From: Parabacteroides distasonis
GTDB taxonomy: Bacteria; Bacteroidota; Bacteroidia; Bacteroidales; Tannerellaceae
Direction of reading: 5' to 3'
Length of the DNA: 64,000 nt
NCBI GenBank assembly: GCA_015060925.1
Contig: SUXM01000008.1
Location: 43,311-107,310, forward strand
Position 1 is the stretch's first letter, and every line of letters begins with the position of its first letter. The notes below the pieces were generated by a model. The model was not told the DNA's origin. It made no database searches and saw only the letters and a program-made list of their open reading frames with translations. The position numbers and the translations under genes are program-made. Of the stretch, positions 1-7,578 are shown one piece after another.

Positions 1-332
1 TAGATGTACTTGGAAAGCAAACTTTTGTGAATTCCAATACTTCTTGCTACTTCCGATACATTCAGTTGTGGGAATCTACGGAAAATCTTCGCTATCTCAT
101 TATCATAGTCTGGCTCTTCCGTATCATGGAAACTACAGATATGAATGTCTTCATCTATTTCTTCCCAACGGATGGAATCTCCAAAACGACCAATCTTAAA
201 AGATAAACGTTGTGCTTCTGTTGCATCCTTCAAGGTTGGAAAGGCTTCCAAAGGGCGACTAAGTGTTTGCCCTTCGTCTGTTGTAATCCAGATTCTGTCT
301 GAATCAAACCAAAGTTTTTCAATCTTAGCCAT
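1..332 (-). CDS. DUF2442 domain protein, C-terminus cut by the window edge
   Basis: The reading frame opens with ATG at 332 and stays open to base 1, so only the first 110 residues are visible. The start MAKIEKLWFDSDRIWI and the later 'GDSIRWEEIDEDI' fit the DUF2442 family, small proteins of unknown biochemical role. After that come residues resembling a helix-turn-helix (about 87-110, 'LNVSEVARSIGIHKSLLSKY'), so this member probably carries a DNA-binding tail. It lies 16 nt downstream of a DUF4160 gene on the same strand; these two families are commonly neighbours and are suspected to form a toxin-antitoxin-like pair. The family call is fairly secure, the function is inference. Confidence 0.72.
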   Translation of the reverse strand, partial: MAKIEKLWFDSDRIWITTDEGQTLSRPLEAFPTLKDATEAQRLSFKIGRFGDSIRWEEIDEDIHICSFHDTEEPDYDNEIAKIFRRFPQLNVSEVARSIGIHKSLLSKYI

Positions 333-348
333 AACTCTTTGTTTTAAA

Positions 349-585
349 TTATTCACCGTGAAATTCTTTCCACTTTTCTATAAATTCTTCTTTGTATTGT
401 TCTACAATAAACATTGCCCTTTTAATATCTTTGGGCTTGATGCCTCTATTTTCTATCAATTTAATTTCTGGTTCTAATTCTATCTTAGCTAAACCATCAC
501 TATTTTCCAAATGAACATGAATAGGCAAATGTTCATCTGCATAGAAAAAGAAACGTAATCCAAATATTATTAATATTGTTGGCAT
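349..585 (-). CDS. DUF4160 domain protein
   Basis: This 78-aa protein has the DUF4160 hallmark start (MPTILIIFGLRFFFYADEH), then 'PIHVHLENSD' and a charged C-terminal helix 'EQYKEEFIEKWKEFHG'. Length is normal for the family. The biochemical activity is unknown. It precedes the DUF2442 gene on the same strand, so the two are probably co-transcribed; this pairing is widespread in bacteria and suggests a two-component toxin-antitoxin-like module, though neither activity can be read from the sequence. It is the last complete gene visible at the left end of the integrative element. Confidence 0.75.
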   Translation of the reverse strand: MPTILIIFGLRFFFYADEHLPIHVHLENSDGLAKIELEPEIKLIENRGIKPKDIKRAMFIVEQYKEEFIEKWKEFHGE

Positions 586-661
586 AGTTATTCTTTTTAT
601 TAATTACAAATATAGGTCTAAATTTTGAGACCTCAAAACTAATATGGAGTTATTTAAATGA

Positions 662-681
662 GAGGACACCGAAATATCCTC
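662..681 (-). other. Intercistronic hairpin with UUCG loop
   Basis: On the minus strand GAGGATAT and GTGTCCTC pair over 8 positions (two G-U) around a TTCG loop. It lies 7 nt past the stop of the upstream small gene. No T-run follows, so it is not a normal intrinsic terminator. It resembles the hairpin at 926-951. Confidence 0.55.
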
Positions 682-688
682 CCATTAG

Positions 689-889
689 TTAATAACTGCG
701 TTCACTTAAAATCTCACAACACATCCATGAGCAACAATTAAGATTGAATCCGTACTTGTCTTCCAAAGTTTCTATGAACTCGCTGAAATCCTCGTACTTT
801 TCAGATACAATCTTTTCTTCTTCACTCAATCTAATCTTGATTATTTCGCCTACGGAGCAATCAAGTAAAACAATGTAGTTAATATCCAT
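689..889 (-). CDS. Small hypothetical protein (66 aa)
   Basis: I do not recognise the family. The 66-aa product is acidic in the middle and ends in a Cys-rich patch ('LNCCSWMCCEIL', four Cys in about eight residues), which could bind metal or form disulfides. It has no signal peptide or clear membrane segment. It lies in the leftward gene chain of the element between the DUF3871 gene and the DUF4160 gene, with a hairpin on each side, which supports it being a real accessory gene and not a chance frame. Confidence 0.55.
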   Translation of the reverse strand: MDINYIVLLDCSVGEIIKIRLSEEEKIVSEKYEDFSEFIETLEDKYGFNLNCCSWMCCEILSERSY

Positions 890-925
890 ATATTTAATAA
901 GTTATAATCGTTGATAAACAAGAAT

Positions 926-951
926 AGGACACCTACCGAAGTAAGTGCCCT
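926..951 (-). other. Intercistronic hairpin with UUCG loop
   Basis: On the minus strand AGGGCACTTAC pairs with GTAGGTGTCCT (11 pairs, two G-U) around a TTCG loop. It lies 17 nt past the DUF3871 stop codon. The CACTTAC/GTAGGTG core is shared with the hairpin at 5941-5971. No strong T-tract follows. Confidence 0.6.
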
Positions 952-967
952 TCAATCAATAATTCAC

Positions 968-1957
968 TTAGCCTAAGAACCAAGCATATTTATTATCATA
1001 TCCTTGCATAACGTTATTAAGTCCAACACTGACTTCTGTTGCATTGACACCACGCTGTAGATAGGTATCAATGTAGCTCATCTTATTTGATTCAGTCAGT
1101 AGATTGTGAAAATCAAATAAAGAAATCGTATTGTCTTTTACTCCAAAGTTCTCATTATGGTAATAGTCACGACAGACATTGTTTATCTGACTGTCAGTAA
1201 TAAGAAGTTTAGGAATTAACCGTTGTTTGGATGTTGGTAATGCTTGATATAACCTCATCCTGCCTACCACCTGTGCAAATTGTGTTTCAGATAGGTAAGT
1301 ATCAGATAAAGATTGTAACAAGTGAATTTCTTTGGCGGGATTAAAGCTCTGGAATAATTCAAGCACGTTTCTGTAAAGTTCACCTATATTGGTTACTTCC
1401 ATGTTAAACTTTACTCCATCACCTGTAAGAACTTGATTGGAACATACTCTCACACGCCACCCCACAAACACTGAAAACTTCTCCATGCCCTTAGTAGCAC
1501 GATAAAGATTCAAATCTGAATAGTTGCGTACTCCACCCACACACAATTCAAGTTTTTCTCCTTTAATTGTTTCATAAATGGATGGAATGGTAAAAGCAAA
1601 TGCAAGTCTTTGATAGAATTGCGTCTTTTCACACTCCAATAATTCAGATGCTTTCTTTCCTAATGCTGATGGAATTCTTCCACGTACAATATGTGAAACT
1701 CTAATATCCGGAATATTTATCAGTTCACCTCTGTAGAAGTCTTTGGCAGCTTCATGCACACAGCCTATAAAGTCTTGATGTGCGATTGTTAAATCTTGAT
1801 TAGCCCAAGTAGGCACAACACACTTATTGGCAAGTTCTTCGATAGTGATTGTATCTGTATTAGCATCCAAAAAACTAACACTGTCATTAACAATTACTGC
1901 ATCTTCTGCAAACTCACCCAAATTGATTCTTTTTGGTAACATAATTAACTCGTTCAT
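968..1957 (-). CDS. DUF3871 family protein
   Basis: This 329-aa protein looks like DUF3871, a Bacteroidetes family found in mobile elements and phage-like islands; I recognise the general organisation, including 'ELCVGGVRNYSDLNLY', 'FSVFVGWRVRVCSNQVL' and the C-terminal 'GYDNKYAWFLG'. These features recall DUF932-type proteins of mobile elements, whose role is unknown. No signal peptide or membrane segment is visible, so it should be cytoplasmic. It follows the helicase gene in the same direction after a 477-nt gap and precedes a small gene. The start MNELIMLPKRINLGEF is the first ATG in frame. Confidence 0.65.
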   Translation of the reverse strand: MNELIMLPKRINLGEFAEDAVIVNDSVSFLDANTDTITIEELANKCVVPTWANQDLTIAHQDFIGCVHEAAKDFYRGELINIPDIRVSHIVRGRIPSALGKKASELLECEKTQFYQRLAFAFTIPSIYETIKGEKLELCVGGVRNYSDLNLYRATKGMEKFSVFVGWRVRVCSNQVLTGDGVKFNMEVTNIGELYRNVLELFQSFNPAKEIHLLQSLSDTYLSETQFAQVVGRMRLYQALPTSKQRLIPKLLITDSQINNVCRDYYHNENFGVKDNTISLFDFHNLLTESNKMSYIDTYLQRGVNATEVSVGLNNVMQGYDNKYAWFLG

Positions 1958-2434
1958 AGTAACTAAAATTTATTGATTGATACTCATTTTTTATAGACAT
2001 TTTTTTAATGACTATTTTAGTATTACAGGCTCTTTACATTTGCCTACATTTTTGGAAAAGCATTCTTTTTATATCAATTATGAGGAGGGGGACTAAAAGG
2101 GGTTGTGAGGGAACTTGCTGATCACTCTATAAATTTTCAAGTTCTGATTTTTAACAATACAGCGACCATGAAAAAACTGCAAATTGAAGTGATCTTGGTT
2201 GTATCTGTATGGCGATGAGGCTTCCAAAGTATATGCTATATGACTATCAAAATTGAGAAATCTGAAAATACAAAATCAGCCTGCCGGGGAGGATATGAAG
2301 GTCAACACTTTCTTTTGTCAATTTGATACAATGCCCATGCTTACAACGTAGCACAGGCATCATTATGTCAACTTCTCCGTGAAAATTACCCGATGGTAGA
2401 GATTTCAAAAATTTTCATCTTATAGACCCACGTT
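1958..2434. other. Long intergenic region inside the element
   Basis: About 480 bases with no convincing gene on either strand. On the minus strand a hairpin (plus coordinates 2333-2358) has 9-bp arms, GCCTGTGCT and AGCATGGGC, with two G-U pairs. A 16-codon frame starting at the ATG at 2168 on the plus strand is too short to support. The gap may hold the promoter for the DUF3871 gene or an element-specific site; nothing decisive is visible. Confidence 0.4.
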
Positions 2435-4276
2435 TCAAAAATCTACCATTGGAAATTTAAACACATTAAGACGGAACGATGGTAGTTCCATAGAGTTGCT
2501 TTCACTCACATCATAGTAATCTCGGATGGTTTCTTGTGCTACTTTGTACTGCACACCATTCTCTTGCAAGATAACCTGTAATCGTTGCTGAATCTCCTTC
2601 TTCGGAATGTAAACACCTATTGGGAACTCACGCAAGATGTCTTTCAGGACATTTTCGGAGAATCGTAGCATGTTGGCCTGTGCCTTATCATACTCACGCA
2701 CCTTTCTATCAATTAAAGACTTTTTGTATTCAGCCGTAACAATGGCATCCTTACCTATCTTCTCATAGGCAGTCAAGATATAGTTACCTTCTACCTGCTG
2801 TCGAAAATAGTTAAGATGTTGTTCCATTTCTTCATATGGAATCTTACCATCAATAAACCATTGCTCAATACGAACGATAAGTTGGAGTATGATTTTACGC
2901 TGCTCAATCTGCTGTTTGGTATTGTTGAGGCGTTCCAAATCATCCGTACCTACACATTCAGTAACATCATACAAGGTTACATTAAAGAAACCTGTATCAA
3001 GATATGCTTGATGTAAGGCTTCCGCTGATTGGTAATAGCTTCGAACCCTTTCTTCATTATATAGATTATCTACGGAAAAAGGATTTATCTCTCCACGCTC
3101 ATCAATCAAATCCTGATACTTCAAGCTGCCCATATCTTCAAGTATTGCCTTTTTCTTGAACTCATCCAATTCTGCATCATGTTCCTCTTTCAGCAAATTG
3201 TAGTCTGCAATGAATCTTTCCACCCGGTTATGGATTTCCTCATTGGTGCGTACCTTAATGTCAGGATTCACCGTAGATATATGCGTCAGCGAATTATAAG
3301 TAATATCATCCTTGCCTTTCTTACGGAATCGGCCTTGTATCTGTATGGATTCCGTGAAGGGGTCAATCATTGTCCAATTAGCTGTACGCAAATCAGTAAG
3401 CATAACAATATCCGGTTTGTACTTGCCGATGTGTATATCCAAAGCAGAATAGAAACGGCAGGTAAAGAAGTTGTACTTAGCTAAAGGATAGTCAATCTCC
3501 GAATAGGCTTGCTGCATACCTCGCTTTATCAGTTTCTTCACACTATCTTCCGAACAGAATACCTTATAGTCAGTAATGCCCAAGTTGCTAATCAGGTTTG
3601 CAATCCCATCGGTCACATTAAAGAAAATGCAAATATGTTTGCTGTCCTCCAAATCATCCAAAACCTTTTGCAATCGCTTATAATAGCTATTAGTTACAAT
3701 CAATGTTAAGTCCTTCTTGTAATCGAACTCAGGCTCAACCTTTACCATCTGGAAGCCTTGTTTCTCAAACTCCGGATGTGACATAGGTAAAGGTGTAGCA
3801 GACACAAATGCTTTCTGTTCGAACTGAAAGAAATCATATATCGGCTGTGATATTTTCCTGCGATAGTCAATATCCTGCGTTACCTTCTCACACTCATCAA
3901 ACAGGCAAAAGAAAGTCTTGTAGATATTGATTTTTAATTCTTCAGCAGCTTTTCGTATCTTCTTGAAGCTTTCCGGAGTAGTAATAATCTTCTTGTACTC
4001 AATATCCATTTGCAGGTACTTCTTCAAATTGTAAGGAGTACACTTTGCATACACAGCTTCCAAATTTTCGTTATCATCCAATTTGCCAAGTATTACAGGC
4101 ACATTAGGTTCGATGATAATTGAAGAACGCTTGCTGTGAATCTCGCTATGGGTTGCCCCAAGTCCGGTTAGCGTCTTATTTAAGATGCAGTTACTTGGTA
4201 TCATTGAGTGGCCGATGCGTTTTAATGCGTCAAGCAGCCATTCGCCTTTCTTAAGTATGGCCTTAACTATGTTCAT
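2435..4276 (-). CDS. Divergent SF2 (DEAD/DEAH-like) helicase of the element
   Basis: The 613-aa product keeps several superfamily 2 helicase motifs: 'LFDECEKV' (motif II, DECE), 'FVSATPLP' (motif III, SAT) and 'IQIQGRFRKKGKD' (motif VI, QxxGRxRxxG). At the expected motif I position there is 'LTGLGATHSEI', which lacks the GK[S/T] Walker A lysine; GAT in place of GKT may be the normal form in a mobile-element subfamily. The C-terminal half is charged, helical and unassigned. It lies between the integrase-proximal gene and the DUF3871 gene, all read leftward, so a role in replication or transfer of the element is plausible. ATPase competence is uncertain. Confidence 0.65.
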   Translation of the reverse strand: MNIVKAILKKGEWLLDALKRIGHSMIPSNCILNKTLTGLGATHSEIHSKRSSIIIEPNVPVILGKLDDNENLEAVYAKCTPYNLKKYLQMDIEYKKIITTPESFKKIRKAAEELKINIYKTFFCLFDECEKVTQDIDYRRKISQPIYDFFQFEQKAFVSATPLPMSHPEFEKQGFQMVKVEPEFDYKKDLTLIVTNSYYKRLQKVLDDLEDSKHICIFFNVTDGIANLISNLGITDYKVFCSEDSVKKLIKRGMQQAYSEIDYPLAKYNFFTCRFYSALDIHIGKYKPDIVMLTDLRTANWTMIDPFTESIQIQGRFRKKGKDDITYNSLTHISTVNPDIKVRTNEEIHNRVERFIADYNLLKEEHDAELDEFKKKAILEDMGSLKYQDLIDERGEINPFSVDNLYNEERVRSYYQSAEALHQAYLDTGFFNVTLYDVTECVGTDDLERLNNTKQQIEQRKIILQLIVRIEQWFIDGKIPYEEMEQHLNYFRQQVEGNYILTAYEKIGKDAIVTAEYKKSLIDRKVREYDKAQANMLRFSENVLKDILREFPIGVYIPKKEIQQRLQVILQENGVQYKVAQETIRDYYDVSESNSMELPSFRLNVFKFPMVDF

Positions 4277-4398
4277 GTCTTAAATATTTACATTAGCAAT
4301 TCATATTGTAGATAACCGTTGCTTGGTAGGATTTCCGAAATAAATGCTCTTATAAGGGCAGTTCATGAAAATCTACCAAACCAAGGTTACGGTGAATA

Positions 4399-4423
4399 GA
4401 AGCCCACCTGTCACATGGGCTTC
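4399..4423 (-). other. Intercistronic hairpin
   Basis: On the minus strand GAAGCCCAT pairs with GTGGGCTTC (9 pairs, one G-U) around a 7-nt loop, 13 nt past the stop of the upstream gene and about 120 nt before the helicase start. No T-run follows it. Confidence 0.55.
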
Positions 4424-4435
4424 CATCGTAACTCG

Positions 4436-5911
4436 TTAGGCAGCTTGGTTGAGTTCTTCACGTTGCATTCTGATAATCCATGAAGTCAGTACCATAACGA
4501 TACAGGATTCTTTGTCGCCACACTTTTTTAATTTAGCATACGTTACTTTCTCAGCCGGGATGGTTCTAAGAGCTTCCAATATCGTATCCAAATCGTAGTC
4601 ACCACCTTCAAGAAGAGAATCAATAGCACGAATCGCATAGCGTTTCTTGGCTTCTGCTTCACCAAAGGTCAATTTTATTCTATTAAATAGACGTTGGGCA
4701 TCCTCAGGTGTTCTGCCCAAGGTTATTTCCATTTTGGATTTATGGCCAAACATCATTACTGCAAGAGTCTTAGGAGTAAAATGAGCCTTGTTGTAATACT
4801 CTGAAACACTTTCAGGAAGTTTGTTCTCCATAGCGAAACGTGCAACCTGTTTGGCTGCTTCATTACCTGTAGCCAAACCTGCAACAGCTACTTCTTTAAC
4901 CTTATCAAAACCTTGACAAAGTTGATTAGTAGCCCCTACCTTCTTAGCCCAATCCTGTACAGATTCGAATTCGTGTACCTCCACATCGGCAAGAACTTCA
5001 TCAAAAAAGACACGGCAGTTTGTTCCCGGTTCAGGACACAAAACGTACACGTTAGGAGTTCCATTCGATATTTCGTTTCCTTCATGGTCAAACACTAAGT
5101 ATCGTTCATCCCAAAACAACTTGGCATCTACCACGTTGTACTTAACTGGAAGTAAATCGTCCTTTTTGGCCAACTTAAACAACACCTCTTTCTTCTTGGA
5201 TACAGATACGTTACATTCAGTGAAACCGATAATGATTTCTTGTTCTTCGCCATTAATGATGGCCTTCCACGTTTTAGGAGCTTCATCGTCAGAGCATCCA
5301 CAATCTTCTACTTCTGCCGAAGTTACTTGCTCTTCCTTAGGCTCATCCTTACCAAGGTTTTCAAACCAAGCATCTTTATTTTGAACCATGTGCGGAGAAT
5401 CTGTTTTGAAACAAATCTTCATTGGAGTATTGTATTTATGCTTTGGCTTATTCAGAGCTATAAATAATCGTAAAAGATCCGGACGTACAACATAAGTATT
5501 ACGCATAAAATCCTGCCTTATGTTTTCAGCTTCTTCATCAAGATACAAGTCGTTTTCATTTCGGTTAAAAACAGCAGACATGAAAACTAAGATAAAAGTT
5601 ACCGTTTCTAACAAATCTTTGTCTTCGATACATTGACCACACAAATCAACTATTGCATCAATTTGTTTATCAAAATCTTCTGTTACACGGATACCCAAAC
5701 TATCATTGGTATTTATTGCATAAGAAGCACTATCTAGGTAACCATTCTTATCAGTGAATTGATTTGCCAATTCTTTGTTAAATCTTTTCTCTCTATGATG
5801 TAAACCTACAATCAATGAAAGTTCACTTGATATTTCACTTAGATCGAAACCATAACATTCTTCTAATATAGGTAGAGAAGCCTTTAATTGGGGTATGTAA
5901 AACGATGGCAT
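4436..5911 (-). CDS. Hypothetical element protein (491 aa)
   Basis: I do not recognise the family. The start is placed at the ATG at 5911 (MPSFYIPQLKASLPILEECY); an in-frame ATG at 5983 would add 24 residues translated through the hairpin at 5941-5971 and overlap the integrase stop, so it is less likely. The protein has a helical N-terminal half, an acidic linker containing 'VEDCGCSDDEAP', a central part that looks beta-rich ('KTWKAIINGEEQEIIIGF') and a helical Cys-containing C-terminus. There is no signal peptide. It is the first gene after the integrase in the leftward chain, so it may serve excision, replication or maintenance, but no motif proves it. Confidence 0.6.
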   Translation of the reverse strand: MPSFYIPQLKASLPILEECYGFDLSEISSELSLIVGLHHREKRFNKELANQFTDKNGYLDSASYAINTNDSLGIRVTEDFDKQIDAIVDLCGQCIEDKDLLETVTFILVFMSAVFNRNENDLYLDEEAENIRQDFMRNTYVVRPDLLRLFIALNKPKHKYNTPMKICFKTDSPHMVQNKDAWFENLGKDEPKEEQVTSAEVEDCGCSDDEAPKTWKAIINGEEQEIIIGFTECNVSVSKKKEVLFKLAKKDDLLPVKYNVVDAKLFWDERYLVFDHEGNEISNGTPNVYVLCPEPGTNCRVFFDEVLADVEVHEFESVQDWAKKVGATNQLCQGFDKVKEVAVAGLATGNEAAKQVARFAMENKLPESVSEYYNKAHFTPKTLAVMMFGHKSKMEITLGRTPEDAQRLFNRIKLTFGEAEAKKRYAIRAIDSLLEGGDYDLDTILEALRTIPAEKVTYAKLKKCGDKESCIVMVLTSWIIRMQREELNQAA

Positions 5912-5940
5912 AAGATATTTTTTTTCAAAAATAAACAGAA

Positions 5941-5971
5941 AATCCCACCTACAACATAGGTAAGTGGGATT
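5941..5971 (-). other. Intercistronic hairpin downstream of the integrase
   Basis: On the minus strand AATCCCACTTAC pairs with GTAGGTGGGATT over 12 positions (one G-U) around a 7-nt loop. It lies 8 nt past the integrase stop and 29 nt before the start of the next gene. A T-rich but interrupted stretch follows, so it may act as a partial terminator or as a processing site. Confidence 0.6.
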
Positions 5972-5979
5972 AACTTCAA

Positions 5980-7248
5980 TCATCTACCAAAAACATATTT
6001 AATGACCTTTGTATTTGCTTTGTTTTCGTTCACGAAATCACGTTCGATATAGATGTCCGTTACTTTCATTGCTTCATCTACATGATTGAGAGCTGCATGA
6101 ACTGTGTACTTATCAATGCCAACTTTATTAAGAGCTATAGTAGCCCATGAGTGCCGGGCGGCATAGTATTCTAAATCATCAATGTTTAAAATAGAACCAA
6201 TTTCTTTAAGACCATAGTTGATAGCCTTATTGAAAGTCTTTTCATCCGCATAGTAACGATAGAAATTGAAAATTCGCTTTCCGGACTTATCTCTGTACTT
6301 TTCCACAATAGGCATAAGTAATTTAGGAATATCCACCTGCATTTTTGCGCCATCCAATCTGCGTGCTTTTGTTTTCGTACGATTGTAAGTAATGGTGTTA
6401 TCCTGTATATCCGTTGCAAAGTAAAGGTCTGCGGAATTCATACCCATCAAACAAAACGACAGAATGAAACAATCTTTCGCCAAATTATAACGACAAGTTG
6501 ATTTGTAGCCTTTCTTCATTTCTTTGTATGGAAGCTTCCATACATTTTTAATAATATCTGGTGAAATTGCTCTTTTTCGTGTAGCTTCCTGTCGTGGTAT
6601 GGTAAAATTATCAAAAGGAGAATGAGCAATTAGTATCAAGTTCTTCTCCTTGCGATTGTACTTCTTCTTCGCTTCATTAAACAACTTTTTTAGACTTTCT
6701 AAATATAACGATAATGTACGGTTAGATGGAACACGTTTCCCATTTTGAATTAGTTTCATAGTTCTTACATCACGTTCTCTTTCTAAAAATGATTTGAATT
6801 GTTCAAGAAAATCAGTCGTAATCAATTTAATATCCAAAGTATCCTTACCAATAAAACGAATTAGCGCATTAACTGATGTTGAATAATTAATAGCTCCCTT
6901 AATTGTTGTTGTTGAAATCCATTCACGACTAAACTTTATAAAATCTATAGTCTGCTGCTTTTCTCGTTCTCCATCTAATATGTCAAATACTTCTTCAAGA
7001 GTATAATTCTGTAACTCTATTTGAAGTTTAGCACACTTTTCTTGATAACTCCTAATCAGATTTTCAACATCTCGTTTAACAGGTGATGAAGATTTGATTT
7101 TCAAGTTTTTAGTTAAATCTTTTGCTGTTACAAACAAACTTGTGGAAAGCCGCCTAACCTTTCGATCTAACGTAAATCTCAACTTTACATTATAAGTTCC
7201 ATTCAACTTTCGTTCACTCTTCTTAATTTCCGCATTAATAGTCAGCAT
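5980..7248 (-). CDS. Tyrosine recombinase / site-specific integrase
   Basis: This 422-aa protein catalyses strand exchange between element and chromosome. Order of parts: N-terminal arm-binding domain (about 1-85, 'KLRFTLDRKVRRLSTSLFV'), SAM-like core-binding domain (about 95-200) and C-terminal catalytic domain. Visible catalytic motifs are 'AARHSWATIALNKVG' (second Arg with His), 'VHAALNHVDE' (His) and 'VTDIYIERDF' (nucleophile Tyr). I chose the ATG at 7248, preceded by AGAAGGGGT, a good Shine-Dalgarno sequence; an upstream ATG at 7275 would add nine residues. The gene ends beside the 3' end of tRNA-Arg, as expected for an integrase next to its attachment site. Confidence 0.93.
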   Translation of the reverse strand: MLTINAEIKKSERKLNGTYNVKLRFTLDRKVRRLSTSLFVTAKDLTKNLKIKSSSPVKRDVENLIRSYQEKCAKLQIELQNYTLEEVFDILDGEREKQQTIDFIKFSREWISTTTIKGAINYSTSVNALIRFIGKDTLDIKLITTDFLEQFKSFLERERDVRTMKLIQNGKRVPSNRTLSLYLESLKKLFNEAKKKYNRKEKNLILIAHSPFDNFTIPRQEATRKRAISPDIIKNVWKLPYKEMKKGYKSTCRYNLAKDCFILSFCLMGMNSADLYFATDIQDNTITYNRTKTKARRLDGAKMQVDIPKLLMPIVEKYRDKSGKRIFNFYRYYADEKTFNKAINYGLKEIGSILNIDDLEYYAARHSWATIALNKVGIDKYTVHAALNHVDEAMKVTDIYIERDFVNENKANTKVIKYVFGR

Positions 7249-7344
7249 TTTACCCCTTCTAAAATTAGTCAACAATTAGTCAACAAATAGCAAAAAAAGG
7301 ATGATTTTAAGCCAAAAATCAAGAGAAAAACAAATTCGGTAGAA

Positions 7345-7393
7345 AATAAAAAAAGCTATCAAATCACCTATTTATCAATGATTTAACAGCTTT
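7345..7393 (-). terminator. Intrinsic terminator after tRNA-Arg
   Basis: On the minus strand AAAGCTGTTAAATCA pairs imperfectly with TGATTTGATAGCTTT across a short AT-rich loop, followed by a run of T. It begins 9 nt past the tRNA 3' end, so it can end the tRNA transcript. Because it lies on the element side of the junction it may be element-borne. Confidence 0.65.
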
Positions 7394-7401
7394 ATTACTT
7401 G

Positions 7402-7475
7402 TGACCAGGGTGGGATTCAAACCCACGACCTTCAGAACCGGAATCTGACGCTCTATTCAGCTAAGCTACCCAGCC
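7402..7475 (-). tRNA. tRNA-Arg (anticodon CCG)
   Basis: Full cloverleaf on the minus strand: acceptor GGCTGGG pairs with CCTGGTC using three wobble pairs; the anticodon stem is TCAGA/TCTGA with loop TTCCGGT, giving anticodon CCG (reads CGG); T arm GTGGG/CCCAC with TTTGAAT. The CCA end is not encoded. Its 3' end faces the integrase, so it is the likely target site of the element. Confidence 0.93.
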
Positions 7476-7535
7476 AAAAACGTTGCAAAAGTATATATAA
7501 TCTTGCAAGAAAACAAACTTACAGAATAAAATCAT

Positions 7536-7543
7536 TATCTTTG
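7536..7543 (+). promoter_or_regulatory. Bacteroidetes -7 box for asnA
   Basis: TATCTTTG matches the TAnnTTTG -7 consensus of the Bacteroidetes primary sigma factor and lies 35 nt before the asnA start. No clear TTTG -33 box is present at the usual spacing. Confidence 0.6.
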
Positions 7544-7578
7544 CCCCGCATTATACAAACATAAAGCATAACAAGAAC

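Larger units (their letters stand above)
1..7402. mobile_element. Integrative element inserted at tRNA-Arg, right end
   Basis: All genes from 7248 down to base 1 run leftward from a tyrosine integrase whose start lies about 150 nt from the 3' end of tRNA-Arg(CCG). Gene content (integrase, divergent helicase, DUF3871, unknown proteins, DUF4160/DUF2442 pair) is typical of Bacteroidales mobile DNA. The probable right attachment site is the tRNA 3' end near 7402-7425. The left end is outside the window, so the matching direct repeat could not be seen and the size is unknown. Confidence 0.7.

Noticed and set aside
5911..5983. Upstream start of the element protein and extended starts of other genes (7275, 15077, 16287, 32484, 37958, 42189, 56077)
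   Set aside because: Each extension overlaps an upstream gene, hairpin or promoter, or places residues before a clear signal peptide or Shine-Dalgarno start; the internal ATG was preferred.
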